From the NCBI GenBank assembly GCA_030632625.1, contig DAOVUK010000040.1, forward strand, positions 1 to 12,556: a DNA stretch of 12,556 nucleotides, given 5' to 3'. Source of the stretch: Gammaproteobacteria bacterium (GTDB lineage Bacteria > Pseudomonadota > Gammaproteobacteria > GRL18). The translations under genes and the position numbers were made by a program. This document shows positions 6,915-12,556 of the stretch, piece after piece. Each line of letters starts with the position of its first letter. The first letter of the stretch is position 1. The notes beneath the pieces were generated by a model, which saw only the letters and a list, made by a program, of their open reading frames with translations, was not told where the DNA came from and made no database searches.

Positions 6915-7217
6915 TCAGGAAATTTTAAATAATTTATCAAAATTTGACAATGCCAGAATATCTTTAACTTCATTACCACATCCTTTGATGCTCACTGAAG
7001 ACTGCTCACTACCTGCATGTTCACGTAATAAAAGCAGCATTCCAAGTGCTGAACTATCAATATATTCTGCTGCGGTCATATCAACAACAAATTCATTGCT
7101 GCTTCCAGAAGGTGCATTGCGATACGCCTCACGAAAATCTTTATGACAAGTAAAATCAAAGCGACCGGAAACACTAATATTCACTATATTACCATTTACG
7201 CTACTTATTACTGACAT
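6915..7217 (-). CDS. hsbA: STAS-domain anti-sigma factor antagonist, HsbA-like
   Basis: A 100-residue STAS protein filling nearly its whole length. The signature 'DMTAAEYIDSSALGMLLLLREH' carries the conserved D-S-S, with the phosphorylatable serine at residue 55 or 56 of the short form. The ATG with its first base at 7217 is preferred over the TTG four codons upstream (7229), because GGAGA lies directly before it at SD distance. In P. aeruginosa, HsbA unphosphorylated binds the anti-sigma factor FlgM and so promotes flagellar genes, and phosphorylated acts on a diguanylate cyclase; its state is set by HsbR, encoded just downstream. Those partners are not in this window. It is the first gene of the cluster, with a cheB remnant 60 bases upstream. 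Confidence 0.87.
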   Translation of the reverse strand: MSVISSVNGNIVNISVSGRFDFTCHKDFREAYRNAPSGSSNEFVVDMTAAEYIDSSALGMLLLLREHAGSEQSSVSIKGCGNEVKDILALSNFDKLFKIS

Positions 7218-7277
7218 TATATTCTCCAAAAATGACTATGCTTACAATAGACCATGCTAAAAATAAAAACCAGATAA

Positions 7278-7520
7278 CTACTCAGTGTATCCCATTTCAT
7301 GCATTTCTTTCATACCACGGGCACCATCATCCCCCATACCCGTTAATATAGCAGCAATCGCATTAGCACCGACATTCTGGCTCACAGAGCGAAACATAAC
7401 ATCAACTGATGGTTTATGGCGGTTAACCAGTGGACCATCATTTAAACGACAGATATAACGGGAAGAACTTCTTTCTATGATCAAATGCTGGCTGCCGGGT
7501 GATATCCAGAATATCATCAA
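7278..7520 (-). pseudogene. cheB: Decayed cheB fragment (chemotaxis glutamate methylesterase catalytic domain)
   Basis: About 75 residues match the end of the CheB methylesterase domain: '[20 protein letters not shown]', '[19 protein letters not shown]' and '[19 protein letters not shown]', the last including the catalytic aspartate motif. The receiver domain and the portion with the catalytic serine and histidine are absent. In frame, a TAA precedes the ATG by only three codons. The C-terminus stops at 'MGYTE', leaving out the roughly 40 residues with the QDE...FGMP pattern that normally closes CheB. No other frame nearby restores the missing parts. It is therefore a remnant of a methylesterase gene, in the same orientation as hsbA. 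The short open frame could still be translated, but it cannot be a working enzyme. Confidence 0.8.
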
Positions 7521-7838
7521 ATATAATTAAACCTTGGTTTTTTTCTGCGGATTCGTTCATAATAAATTCCTGATATTTCCTGGCACTCAATCGATTTATT
7601 GTTTTTAATCTATTTAATCCAGATAAATCCGTGAAAAGATGTTTTTCATTATTAGCAATATCGGTAGTTAAAATTAAATCTTTAACTTTATTTTGCAATT
7701 TAGCTTGATTGATCTACTATTATCTTTAAAAATAGATTATTGTTTTAAAGATTTATTCGAAACTAAATATAGTTGAGGTTTTGTGGTTACGCCAGCCTAT
7801 TATCATTATTGGAATTATCAGAGTTTGACCCCTCACTT
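7521..7838. other. AT-rich intergenic region between the cheB remnant and the DUF1538 operon
   Basis: This 318-base stretch between divergently oriented units has no convincing full gene. A minus-strand open frame crosses it (7698 to 7438), but its sequence resembles nothing I know and it runs out of frame into the cheB remnant, so I do not call it. The stretch should hold the promoter of the DUF1538 genes. A weak candidate is TTGTTT, then 18 bases, then TAAATA, ending near 7767. It also holds a 10-bp hairpin (7722-7752) and a possible leader peptide (7783-7842), listed separately. Confidence 0.5.
7722..7752. other. 10-bp perfect inverted repeat upstream of the DUF1538 operon
   Basis: ATCTTTAAAA (7722-7731) and TTTTAAAGAT (7743-7752) are exact inverted copies around an 11-base loop. 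It overlaps the likely promoter zone of the DUF1538 operon, so it might be an operator or the folded start of a leader RNA. It might also be chance in AT-rich DNA. There is no T-tract typical of a terminator. Confidence 0.4.
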
Positions 7839-7842
7839 ATGA
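7783..7842 (+). CDS. Possible 19-residue Tyr/Trp-rich leader peptide overlapping the DUF1538 start
   Basis: A GTG at 7783 follows GAGG by four bases and opens a 19-codon frame whose TGA overlaps the downstream ATG as ATGA (7839-7842). The peptide has four tyrosines, a tryptophan and a histidine within residues 6-12. The DUF1538 gene has no good SD of its own at ATG 7839, so translational coupling through this short frame is plausible. A frame this short can arise by chance, and no terminator-antiterminator pair is evident. Low confidence. Confidence 0.25.
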   Translation: MVTPAYYHYWNYQSLTPHL

Positions 7843-8573
7843 AGAGTCCTATATTACATTTTCTTAAAACAATTGCTTCCAGTGCAAGAGATCTGGCACC
7901 TATTGCTCTTGTTATCGCTTTTTTTCAGATATTTATCCTGAAACAACCCATTCCCAATATGGATGAAATGGTTATAGGCTCTATTCTTGTCGTCGTGGGA
8001 CTCACCTTTTTTGTTTACGGTCTTGAAATGGGACTTTTTCCTATTGGTGAGACCATGGCCTTTGCCTTCGCACGTAAGGGCAGTGTCTTCTGGCTGCTGC
8101 TTTTTGCCTTTTGCCTGGGCTTTGGTACCACCGTTGCTGAACCTGCACTCATTGCGGTATCCAAAAAAGCCGCCCGTATTGCCGCACAGGGCGGTGTCAT
8201 TGAAACCACCGATGCGGCAATCAAACAATATGCTCAGGGACTTAAATTCACTGTTGCTTTATCAGTTGGGATCGCTGCTGTCATTGGTGTGTTCAGGATC
8301 CTAAAGGGCTGGCCTATTCAGTGGATCTTTATGGGCGGTTATGCACTGGTGGTTGGTATGACCATGATTGCCCCCAAAGAAATTATAGGTATTGCCTACG
8401 ATTCAGGCGGTGTCACCACGTCTACGATTACTGTGCCCTTAATGACTGCCCTGGGCATTGGTCTGGCATCCAGTATTAAGGGACGCAACCCCATGCTGGA
8501 TGGCTTTGGGCTGATAGCCCTGGCTTCTTTGACGCCTATAGTTTTTGTCATGGCCTATGGGATGCTCTACTGA
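7839..8573 (+). CDS. DUF1538 membrane protein, first subunit (UmpA-like putative cation/proton antiporter)
   Basis: A 244-residue integral membrane protein with about seven hydrophobic segments. The family motifs are '[12 protein letters not shown]' (60-71), '[10 protein letters not shown]' (95-104), '[15 protein letters not shown]' (186-200) and '[15 protein letters not shown]' (220-234). Buried Glu, Asp, Ser and Thr residues in these motifs are candidates for an ion path. From memory, a two-gene DUF1538 pair from a Halomonas (umpAB) was reported as a Na+(Li+,K+)/H+ antiporter; applying that function here is inference. I start the gene at ATG 7839, since '[22 protein letters not shown]' resembles the sister subunit's N-terminus, although an in-frame TTG exists at 7773. 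The stop codon overlaps the next gene's ATG (TGATG), implying coupled translation. Confidence 0.88.
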   Translation: MKSPILHFLKTIASSARDLAPIALVIAFFQIFILKQPIPNMDEMVIGSILVVVGLTFFVYGLEMGLFPIGETMAFAFARKGSVFWLLLFAFCLGFGTTVAEPALIAVSKKAARIAAQGGVIETTDAAIKQYAQGLKFTVALSVGIAAVIGVFRILKGWPIQWIFMGGYALVVGMTMIAPKEIIGIAYDSGGVTTSTITVPLMTALGIGLASSIKGRNPMLDGFGLIALASLTPIVFVMAYGMLY

Positions 8574-9397
8574 TGGGTGAAATCGTTAAGTTCTTCTGGA
8601 CATTTTTACACACCATCACCGATGTGCTGCCCATTGCCGGCATTATTTTTGGCTTTCAATTTTTCGTTATTCGAAAAAAAATCCCCAATCTGAAGCGGGT
8701 TTTGACTGGTTTTTTCTATGTTATTTTTGGTTTAGCTTTATTCCTTCAGGGCCTGGAAGATGCTTTATTCCCTATAGGTAAATTAATGGCGGCACAATTG
8801 ACTGATCCTGAATTTATCCGTCAGTCCATATTTACGCCTGTGGCAGAAACTGTGGCGCAGGGTGCACAAGCAATTGAATTCCACTGGAGTCAGTATTTCT
8901 GGGTCTATGTGTTTGCTTTCACCATTGGCTTTAGTACCACCATTGCTGAACCTTCTCTTCTGGCAGTGGCAATTAAAGCCAATGAGGTTTCCGCGGGTTC
9001 AATAGGAATCTGGGGCCTGCGTATCGCTGTAGCCATAGGCGTTGCCTTTGGCATTGCTCTGGGTTCATGGCGAATAGTGACGGGCCTGCCATTACATTGG
9101 TTTATTATCAGTGGTTATATTATTGTGGTTATTCAGACTTTTTTTTCCCCCAAGTTAATTATTCCTCTGGCTTATGATTCTGGTGGTGTGACAACTTCAA
9201 CAGTTACTGTCCCGATTGTAGCAGCACTTGGAATTGGTTTAGCAGGAAAAGTACCTGGCCGCAGTGAGTTATTAGATGGTTTTGGCCTGATTGCTTTTGC
9301 CAGCCTGTTTCCTATTATTTCGGTACTTGCCTATGCCCAGTTATCTGAGTGGTACAGAAAAAGAAAAAATGAAACAGCTCAGCAAAATGAAGCGTAA
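8573..9397 (+). CDS. DUF1538 membrane protein, second subunit (UmpB-like)
   Basis: A 274-residue paralogue of the preceding protein, with the same motif order: 'QGLEDALFPIGK' (59-70), 'GFSTTIAEPSLLAV' (119-132), '[14 protein letters not shown]' (201-214) and '[16 protein letters not shown]' (234-249). It has about seven membrane segments. Compared with its partner it has a longer hydrophilic insert (about 72-105) before the third segment and a charged, probably cytoplasmic tail ('EWYRKRKNETAQQNEA'). The one-base overlap with the first subunit and the strong resemblance suggest a heteromeric carrier with a shared ion path. The PII-like gene follows after 75 bases. The family is certain; the transport function rests on the remembered Halomonas precedent. 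Confidence 0.88.
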   Translation: MGEIVKFFWTFLHTITDVLPIAGIIFGFQFFVIRKKIPNLKRVLTGFFYVIFGLALFLQGLEDALFPIGKLMAAQLTDPEFIRQSIFTPVAETVAQGAQAIEFHWSQYFWVYVFAFTIGFSTTIAEPSLLAVAIKANEVSAGSIGIWGLRIAVAIGVAFGIALGSWRIVTGLPLHWFIISGYIIVVIQTFFSPKLIIPLAYDSGGVTTSTVTVPIVAALGIGLAGKVPGRSELLDGFGLIAFASLFPIISVLAYAQLSEWYRKRKNETAQQNEA

Positions 9398-9472
9398 CAA
9401 CACAATTATTCGATATACCATCTGATTTAGCAGACTATTTTGTGAATATACAAACTAAAAGAGAGAGCAGCA

Positions 9473-9823
9473 ATGCGATTTAAATTAATTATTGCTTTTG
9501 TAAATGATGATGTAACTGATGCAGTTCTGGATGCCAGCCGCATAGCAGGTGCAATGGGTGCAACAGTCATCAACAATGCCCGAGGTGAGGGAATCAAAAA
9601 AACAAAAACTTTTTTTGGACTGACTCTGGATACTCAGCGGGATGTTTTATTATTACTGGTTGAAGAACATCTGAGTCGCAATGTTCTGGAAAACATCAGT
9701 GATGTGGGTAAATTTGATAACTCACCGGGCACTGGAATTGCCTTTCAAATTGATGTGGAAGATGCTGTTGGTGTCTCTCACCAGATCCAGGAATTAAGTG
9801 AAACAATCGAGGAAATAATATGA
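9473..9823 (+). CDS. PII-like signalling protein without the uridylylation site
   Basis: A 116-residue protein of the PII (GlnB/GlnK) fold: strand 'MRFKLIIAFV', helix 'DAVLDASRIAGAMG', strand 'ATVINNARG', a T-loop region 'GEGIKKTKTFFGLTLDTQRD' (38-57), strand 'VLLLLV' and helix 'LSRNVLENI', then 'GKFDNSPGTGIAFQID' where classical PII has its TGxxGDGxI nucleotide loop. The T-loop is short and lacks the RGAEY tyrosine that is uridylylated in GlnB, and the B-loop is altered. This is therefore a specialised PII-like protein, not a nitrogen regulator in the usual sense. PII-like proteins often sit beside a transporter and gate it in response to adenine nucleotides; here the partner would be the DUF1538 pair. 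GAGAGAG before the ATG supports the start. It overlaps the CBS gene by four bases (ATGA). Confidence 0.85.
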   Translation: MRFKLIIAFVNDDVTDAVLDASRIAGAMGATVINNARGEGIKKTKTFFGLTLDTQRDVLLLLVEEHLSRNVLENISDVGKFDNSPGTGIAFQIDVEDAVGVSHQIQELSETIEEII

Positions 9824-10221
9824 ACCCTGTACGAATCCAGGTAAAAGATGTCATGAAGCATCATGTGGATTTTGTTGACGGTATGAAAACTGTCAAGGAA
9901 GCACTGCATGAAATGCAACACATTGAAACCAAAACCCTGATAGTGAATAAACGTCATGATTACGATGAATGGGGCATTGTTGTGATTGCTGATATTGCCC
10001 AAAAAGTACTGGCCGTTGATAAGTCAATAGAGCGAACCAATGTCTATGAAGTGATGACTAAACCCGCCGTTACCATTCGTCAGGATATGGATATTCGCTA
10101 TTGTGCTCGCCTGTTTGAACAATTAGGTTTGTCCCGCGCACCGGTTGTCAAACATGGAAAAATCATTGGCATCGTCAGTTATACCGATATGGTGTTAAAG
10201 GGCTTATGCAAGATTGACTAG
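9820..10221 (+). CDS. CBS-domain-pair protein
   Basis: A 133-residue soluble protein made of one Bateman module. The first CBS spans about 7-65 ('VKDVMKHHVDFVDGMKTVKE', 'TKTLIVNK', 'WGIVVIADIAQKVL'), the second about 74-130 ('VYEVMTKPAVTIRQDMDIRY', 'LGLSRAPVVKHGKIIGIVSY', 'TDMVLKG'). CBS pairs bind adenosyl compounds such as AMP, ATP or SAM and often regulate ion transporters. Its ATG overlaps the stop of the PII-like gene (ATGA), so the two are translationally coupled, and both probably regulate the DUF1538 carrier; the ligand and the contact are inferred. A terminator-like hairpin follows 42 bases after the stop, closing the unit. Confidence 0.88.
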   Translation: MNPVRIQVKDVMKHHVDFVDGMKTVKEALHEMQHIETKTLIVNKRHDYDEWGIVVIADIAQKVLAVDKSIERTNVYEVMTKPAVTIRQDMDIRYCARLFEQLGLSRAPVVKHGKIIGIVSYTDMVLKGLCKID

Positions 10222-10263
10222 GGCAAATACCTGGCTCTACTCTTACCAATCCTGATTCCGTAG

Positions 10264-10288
10264 GGGCTAACCCTGTGTTCGCCCTTTT
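10264..10288 (+). terminator. Rho-independent terminator after the DUF1538/PII/CBS genes
   Basis: GGGC (10264-10267) pairs with GCCC (10281-10284), and AAC (10269-10271) with GTT (10277-10279), across one mismatch and a five-base loop, followed directly by TTTT. The stem is modest. Its GTAGGGGC start and CGCCC end resemble the core palindrome of the MITE-like element at 990-1186, so a decayed repeat may have become the terminator. Confidence 0.6.
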
Positions 10289-10301
10289 GCGTATTGCGTA
10301 T
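10288..10301 (+). repeat. Two tandem heptamers (TGCGTAT)
   Basis: Two perfect copies of TGCGTAT lie directly after the terminator stem. Two copies alone are weak, but the unit length matches the 7-bp arrays at 3758-3785 and 12327-12347, so it may be a reduced relic of the same kind of repeat. Confidence 0.5.
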
Positions 10302-10337
10302 TATTCAATCCACCTATCCGAACGGCCCGGCCTCAAC

Positions 10338-10343
10338 TATACT
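10338..10343 (+). promoter_or_regulatory. Possible -10 box just before the CPA2 antiporter start
   Basis: TATACT ends six bases before the ATG at 10350. If it is used, transcription would start at or next to the first base of the start codon, giving a leaderless mRNA. The absence of any SD-like sequence before this ATG agrees, but no recognisable -35 box lies 16-18 bases upstream, so the call is tentative. Confidence 0.3.
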
Positions 10344-10349
10344 GTCTGA

Positions 10350-12326
10350 ATGAACAGCATTATTTTTGAGGAAATCATCATTCTTCTGACACTGGCTGTG
10401 CTTGCCATTGCCTGTCTGAAACGATTCAATATTGCCCCTATTCTGGCCTATCTCCTGGTCGGCATTATTGTCAGCCCTCACGCTCTGGCTTGGATTGCTG
10501 ATACTGAAGACGTTCGTTTTATCGCTGAATTCGGCGTTGTTTTTCTCATGTTTACGGTGGGACTCGAATTCTCCCTGCCCAGGCTCATTGCTTTAAAAAA
10601 GGAAGTATTCGGGCTTGGCGGCACGCAAATGTTTATTACATCAATTATTGCCGGTGCCATCGACTGGTATTTTAGCCAAAGCCTGAAAGAAGCCATTATT
10701 ATCGGCGGTATTATTGCTTTATCATCAACGGCCATCGTCACCAGGCAATTGTCTGAACAGCTGGAGCTCAATTCGCGCCATGGTCATCTTGCTATCAGTA
10801 TCCTGATCTTTCAGGATTTAGCCGTCATTCCGCTGCTGGTCTTAATCCCATCATTAAGCAGCGATGAACCACTACTTCTGTTACCTGAAATCAACACATT
10901 TATAAAAAGCGGCATTATTTTATTATTAATGCTGGCAATAGGACACTGGATTCTACGCCCTTTATTAAGAAGCATCGCCAATATCCGTTCAGCTGAACTG
11001 TTCACTCTATCGGTATTATTAATCGCCTTATCCGCTGCATGGGCAACCCATGCAGCGGGCCTCTCCCTCGCCCTGGGGTCGTTTATCGCGGGTATGATGC
11101 TCAGTGAAACAGAGTATCGTCATCAGATTGAAGTGGATATACGCCCTTTTCAAAATATTTTACTGGGTCTTTTTTTTATTACTGTCGGCATGCTGCTGGA
11201 TTTAAGTACCCTGCTGCCGCAGTTACACTGGGTACTCCTGGTCACTCTGCTATTAATTATTGCAAAAACATTCATTGTTACTGTATTGTGTTATTTATTC
11301 GGTGCAACACCGGGTGTGTCTTTTCGCACAGGGCTGGTATTAAATCAGGGTGGTGAATTTGGCTTTGCGCTACTAACATTAGCATTGACTTATAATGTTA
11401 TCGAACAAGATACCATTCAAATTGTCCTGTCTGCCATCATTCTGAGTATGATGTTCACCCCCTGGATTATTACCAACAATGGTCTCTGGACTAAAATCAT
11501 CTTTAAAAAAAGTTACCGCACCAACCGCCGGAATATTGCCCAGCAAATTGAAAAGAATAGTACAGCTCTTGCAAATCATGCCATTATTTGCGGTTACGGT
11601 CATATTGGACAAAATATATCCCGTTTTATTGAAGAAAAAAACCAGCATTACATCGCATTAGATCTGGATACTATACGAGTTCAGGAAGCTCAGGATGCTG
11701 GTGAAACGGTTTTTTATGGCGATCCGACGCATCGAAGAATTTTACAGGCATCAGGCATTGAAAAAGCCCGGGTTATAGTCATTACCATTAAAAACAGCTC
11801 GGCAGCAAAAAAAATCATTCAGCGGGTACGTTCTATGAGAAATGATATTCCAATTCTGGTTCGCAGCATTGATGAAAGCAAACTGGATGAACTGTATTCT
11901 GAAGGCGCCACTGACGTAATACCAGAAACCCTGGAATCTTCCATTATCATGGCATCACATCTTATGATACATCTTGATATCCCTCTCAATGAAATTACCA
12001 GAGACATCGCCAGAGCCCGTAAGGATCGATACAAATTTTTACGTGGTTACTACCCCGGAGAAGAAGCCTCGCATGAAGAATCCAGTAAAATCAATGAGCA
12101 TATGAATACGATGGTTTTACATCCCGGATCACGGGCAATTGGTATGAAAATAGGCGATATTAATCTGGATGGACGCAATATTGTGTTTACAGCATTACGA
12201 CGCGGCGGCATTCGCGGCAAACAGCCAACACCGGATCTGCTATTAAAAGAAAATGATATTCTGATCATGCATGCCCGACCGGAAGATCTTGAGTATATTA
12301 AAGTCGAATTAATGACAGGGCATTAA
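10350..12326 (+). CDS. CPA2-family monovalent cation:proton antiporter with RCK (TrkA-N/TrkA-C) domains, KefB/KefC type
   Basis: A 658-residue inner-membrane protein. Residues about 5-380 form the Na+/H+-exchanger fold with many membrane segments, including 'FGVVFLMFTVGLEF' (61-74), 'IALSSTAIVTRQLSE' (122-136), 'ILIFQDLAVIPLL' (151-163, with the conserved Q-D), 'LALGSFIAGMMLSET' (240-254) and 'GLVLNQGGEFGFALL' (328-342). Residues about 408-530 are a TrkA-N/RCK domain with nucleotide-binding loop 'CGYGHIG' (414-420) and the strand-ending acidic residues in 'ALDLD'. A TrkA-C domain spans about 570-652. Family members exchange K+ or Na+ for H+ and are gated by nucleotides or glutathione adducts at the RCK domain. 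It is close to KefB/KefC, but its exact ion and ligand cannot be read. The start matches the family N-terminus although no SD is visible. No terminator-free link to the upstream operon is evident. Confidence 0.9.
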   Translation: MNSIIFEEIIILLTLAVLAIACLKRFNIAPILAYLLVGIIVSPHALAWIADTEDVRFIAEFGVVFLMFTVGLEFSLPRLIALKKEVFGLGGTQMFITSIIAGAIDWYFSQSLKEAIIIGGIIALSSTAIVTRQLSEQLELNSRHGHLAISILIFQDLAVIPLLVLIPSLSSDEPLLLLPEINTFIKSGIILLLMLAIGHWILRPLLRSIANIRSAELFTLSVLLIALSAAWATHAAGLSLALGSFIAGMMLSETEYRHQIEVDIRPFQNILLGLFFITVGMLLDLSTLLPQLHWVLLVTLLLIIAKTFIVTVLCYLFGATPGVSFRTGLVLNQGGEFGFALLTLALTYNVIEQDTIQIVLSAIILSMMFTPWIITNNGLWTKIIFKKSYRTNRRNIAQQIEKNSTALANHAIICGYGHIGQNISRFIEEKNQHYIALDLDTIRVQEAQDAGETVFYGDPTHRRILQASGIEKARVIVITIKNSSAAKKIIQRVRSMRNDIPILVRSIDESKLDELYSEGATDVIPETLESSIIMASHLMIHLDIPLNEITRDIARARKDRYKFLRGYYPGEEASHEESSKINEHMNTMVLHPGSRAIGMKIGDINLDGRNIVFTALRRGGIRGKQPTPDLLLKENDILIMHARPEDLEYIKVELMTGH

Positions 12327-12436
12327 GCGTTCAGCGTTCAGCGTTCAGAAAAGTCAAAAGCAAGATCACAAAAATAGTCAGTTTAGAGTGAATACTCTTT
12401 TCTTTATGCTCTTTCTGAACGCTGAGCACTGAACGC
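12327..12436. repeat. Second inverted heptamer-repeat element
   Basis: Three perfect GCGTTCA units plus one G (12327-12348) begin on the base after the antiporter stop codon. On the other side, 12415-12436 carries the inverted array TGAACGC, TGAGCAC, TGAACGC. The two 22-base arms pair at 20 of 22 positions. The 66-base spacer contains CTCTTTTCTTT, the same 11-mer as in the element at 3742-3902. It too fills the gap between convergent genes (antiporter and gltX). A role as a two-way terminator or as a mobile repeat unit is inference. Confidence 0.8.
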
Positions 12437-12440
12437 TATA

Positions 12441-12556
12441 TCATTGTGCTGCAACTCTTGCTTCGATATAGGCAATAGCTTTGCTTATTCTGCTCAGGCA
12501 GCGGTCGCGGCCAATCAGTGCCAGGGTAACATCAATGGAGGGTGACATACCGGCAC
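12441..12556 (-). CDS. gltX: Glutamyl-tRNA synthetase, C-terminal end (continues past the window)
   Basis: Reading the minus strand in from the right edge, the last 37 residues contain 'GMSPSIDVTLALIGRDRCLS' and then 'RISKAIAYIEAR', ending just before TGA. As I remember it, this matches the end of E. coli GltX, which has a GQSPALDVTVHAIGK...RINKALDFIAER pattern. The segment belongs to the anticodon-binding helical domain; the catalytic part lies outside the window. The enzyme charges tRNA-Glu with glutamate in the cytoplasm. It converges on the antiporter gene across the heptamer-repeat element. The identification rests on a short stretch. Confidence 0.75.
   Translation of the reverse strand, partial: AGMSPSIDVTLALIGRDRCLSRISKAIAYIEARVAAQ

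Noticed and set aside
7438..7698. An 86-codon minus-strand frame crossing the gap upstream of the cheB remnant.
   Set aside because: It resembles no family I know, and its end runs through the recognisable cheB remnant in another frame, so that part is certainly not its natural coding frame. A short inner ATG at 7561 with a weak SD is possible but unsupported.
7773..7838. In-frame TTG extension adding 22 residues to the first DUF1538 protein.
   Set aside because: The extra residues do not look like the family N-terminus, the start is a rare TTG, and the sister subunit begins at the position equivalent to ATG 7839.
7854..8228. Long minus-strand frames opposite the DUF1538 genes.
   Set aside because: They are mirror frames of well-conserved membrane proteins, with cysteine/lysine-rich nonsense composition and no SD.

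Overview
The window looks like chromosomal DNA of an AT-rich, motile gammaproteobacterium, probably aquatic or marine. The best taxonomic clue is the gene set hsbA-hsbR-hptB (STAS protein, response regulator/phosphatase, HPt protein), a regulatory module known from Pseudomonas and relatives that controls flagellar gene expression and biofilm formation. A GltX C-terminus of Escherichia coli type, a full-length Ppx/GppA phosphatase and a lysine/alanine-rich histone-H1-like protein fit the same group. No rRNA, tRNA, CRISPR array or intact insertion sequence was seen.

Layout. (1) 1-902, plus strand: the end of a GNAT acetyltransferase and a small PLD-like (DUF7931-type) protein, tightly spaced. 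(2) 903-1228: a non-coding gap largely filled by a 190-bp nested palindrome that looks like a MITE. (3) 1229-3735, plus: an exported orphan secretin-domain protein, then ppx. (4) 3742-3902: arrays of 7-bp repeats in inverted orientation, between convergent genes. (5) 3909-7217, minus: a histone-like gene with its own clear promoter, and the hsbA-hsbR-hptB cluster, transcribed in that order. The hptB start codon abuts three 17-bp tandem repeats. A decayed cheB fragment (7278-7520) lies just upstream of hsbA. (6) 7839-10221, plus: four tightly packed genes, namely two paralogous DUF1538 membrane proteins (like the reported UmpAB cation/proton antiporter), an atypical PII-like protein and a CBS-pair protein, closed by a hairpin-plus-T terminator. 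(7) 10350-12326, plus: a KefB/KefC-type CPA2 antiporter with RCK domains. (8) 12327-12436: a second inverted heptamer-repeat element with a different heptamer, facing the end of gltX on the minus strand.

How the genes work together. In the hsb module, HptB would pass phosphate to the HsbR receiver domain. That would switch HsbR between phosphatase and kinase action on a serine of the STAS protein HsbA, whose usual partners (anti-sigma factor FlgM, a diguanylate cyclase) lie outside this window. The right half reads as a cation and pH homeostasis region: a two-subunit membrane carrier with two soluble nucleotide-sensing-type partners (PII fold, CBS pair), next to a separately transcribed nucleotide-gated potassium/proton antiporter.

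The least explained items are the heptamer-repeat elements, which share a layout and a short core but not the heptamer sequence; the DUF1538/PII/CBS module with a possible tyrosine-rich leader peptide; and the 17-bp repeats that supply the ribosome binding site of hptB.
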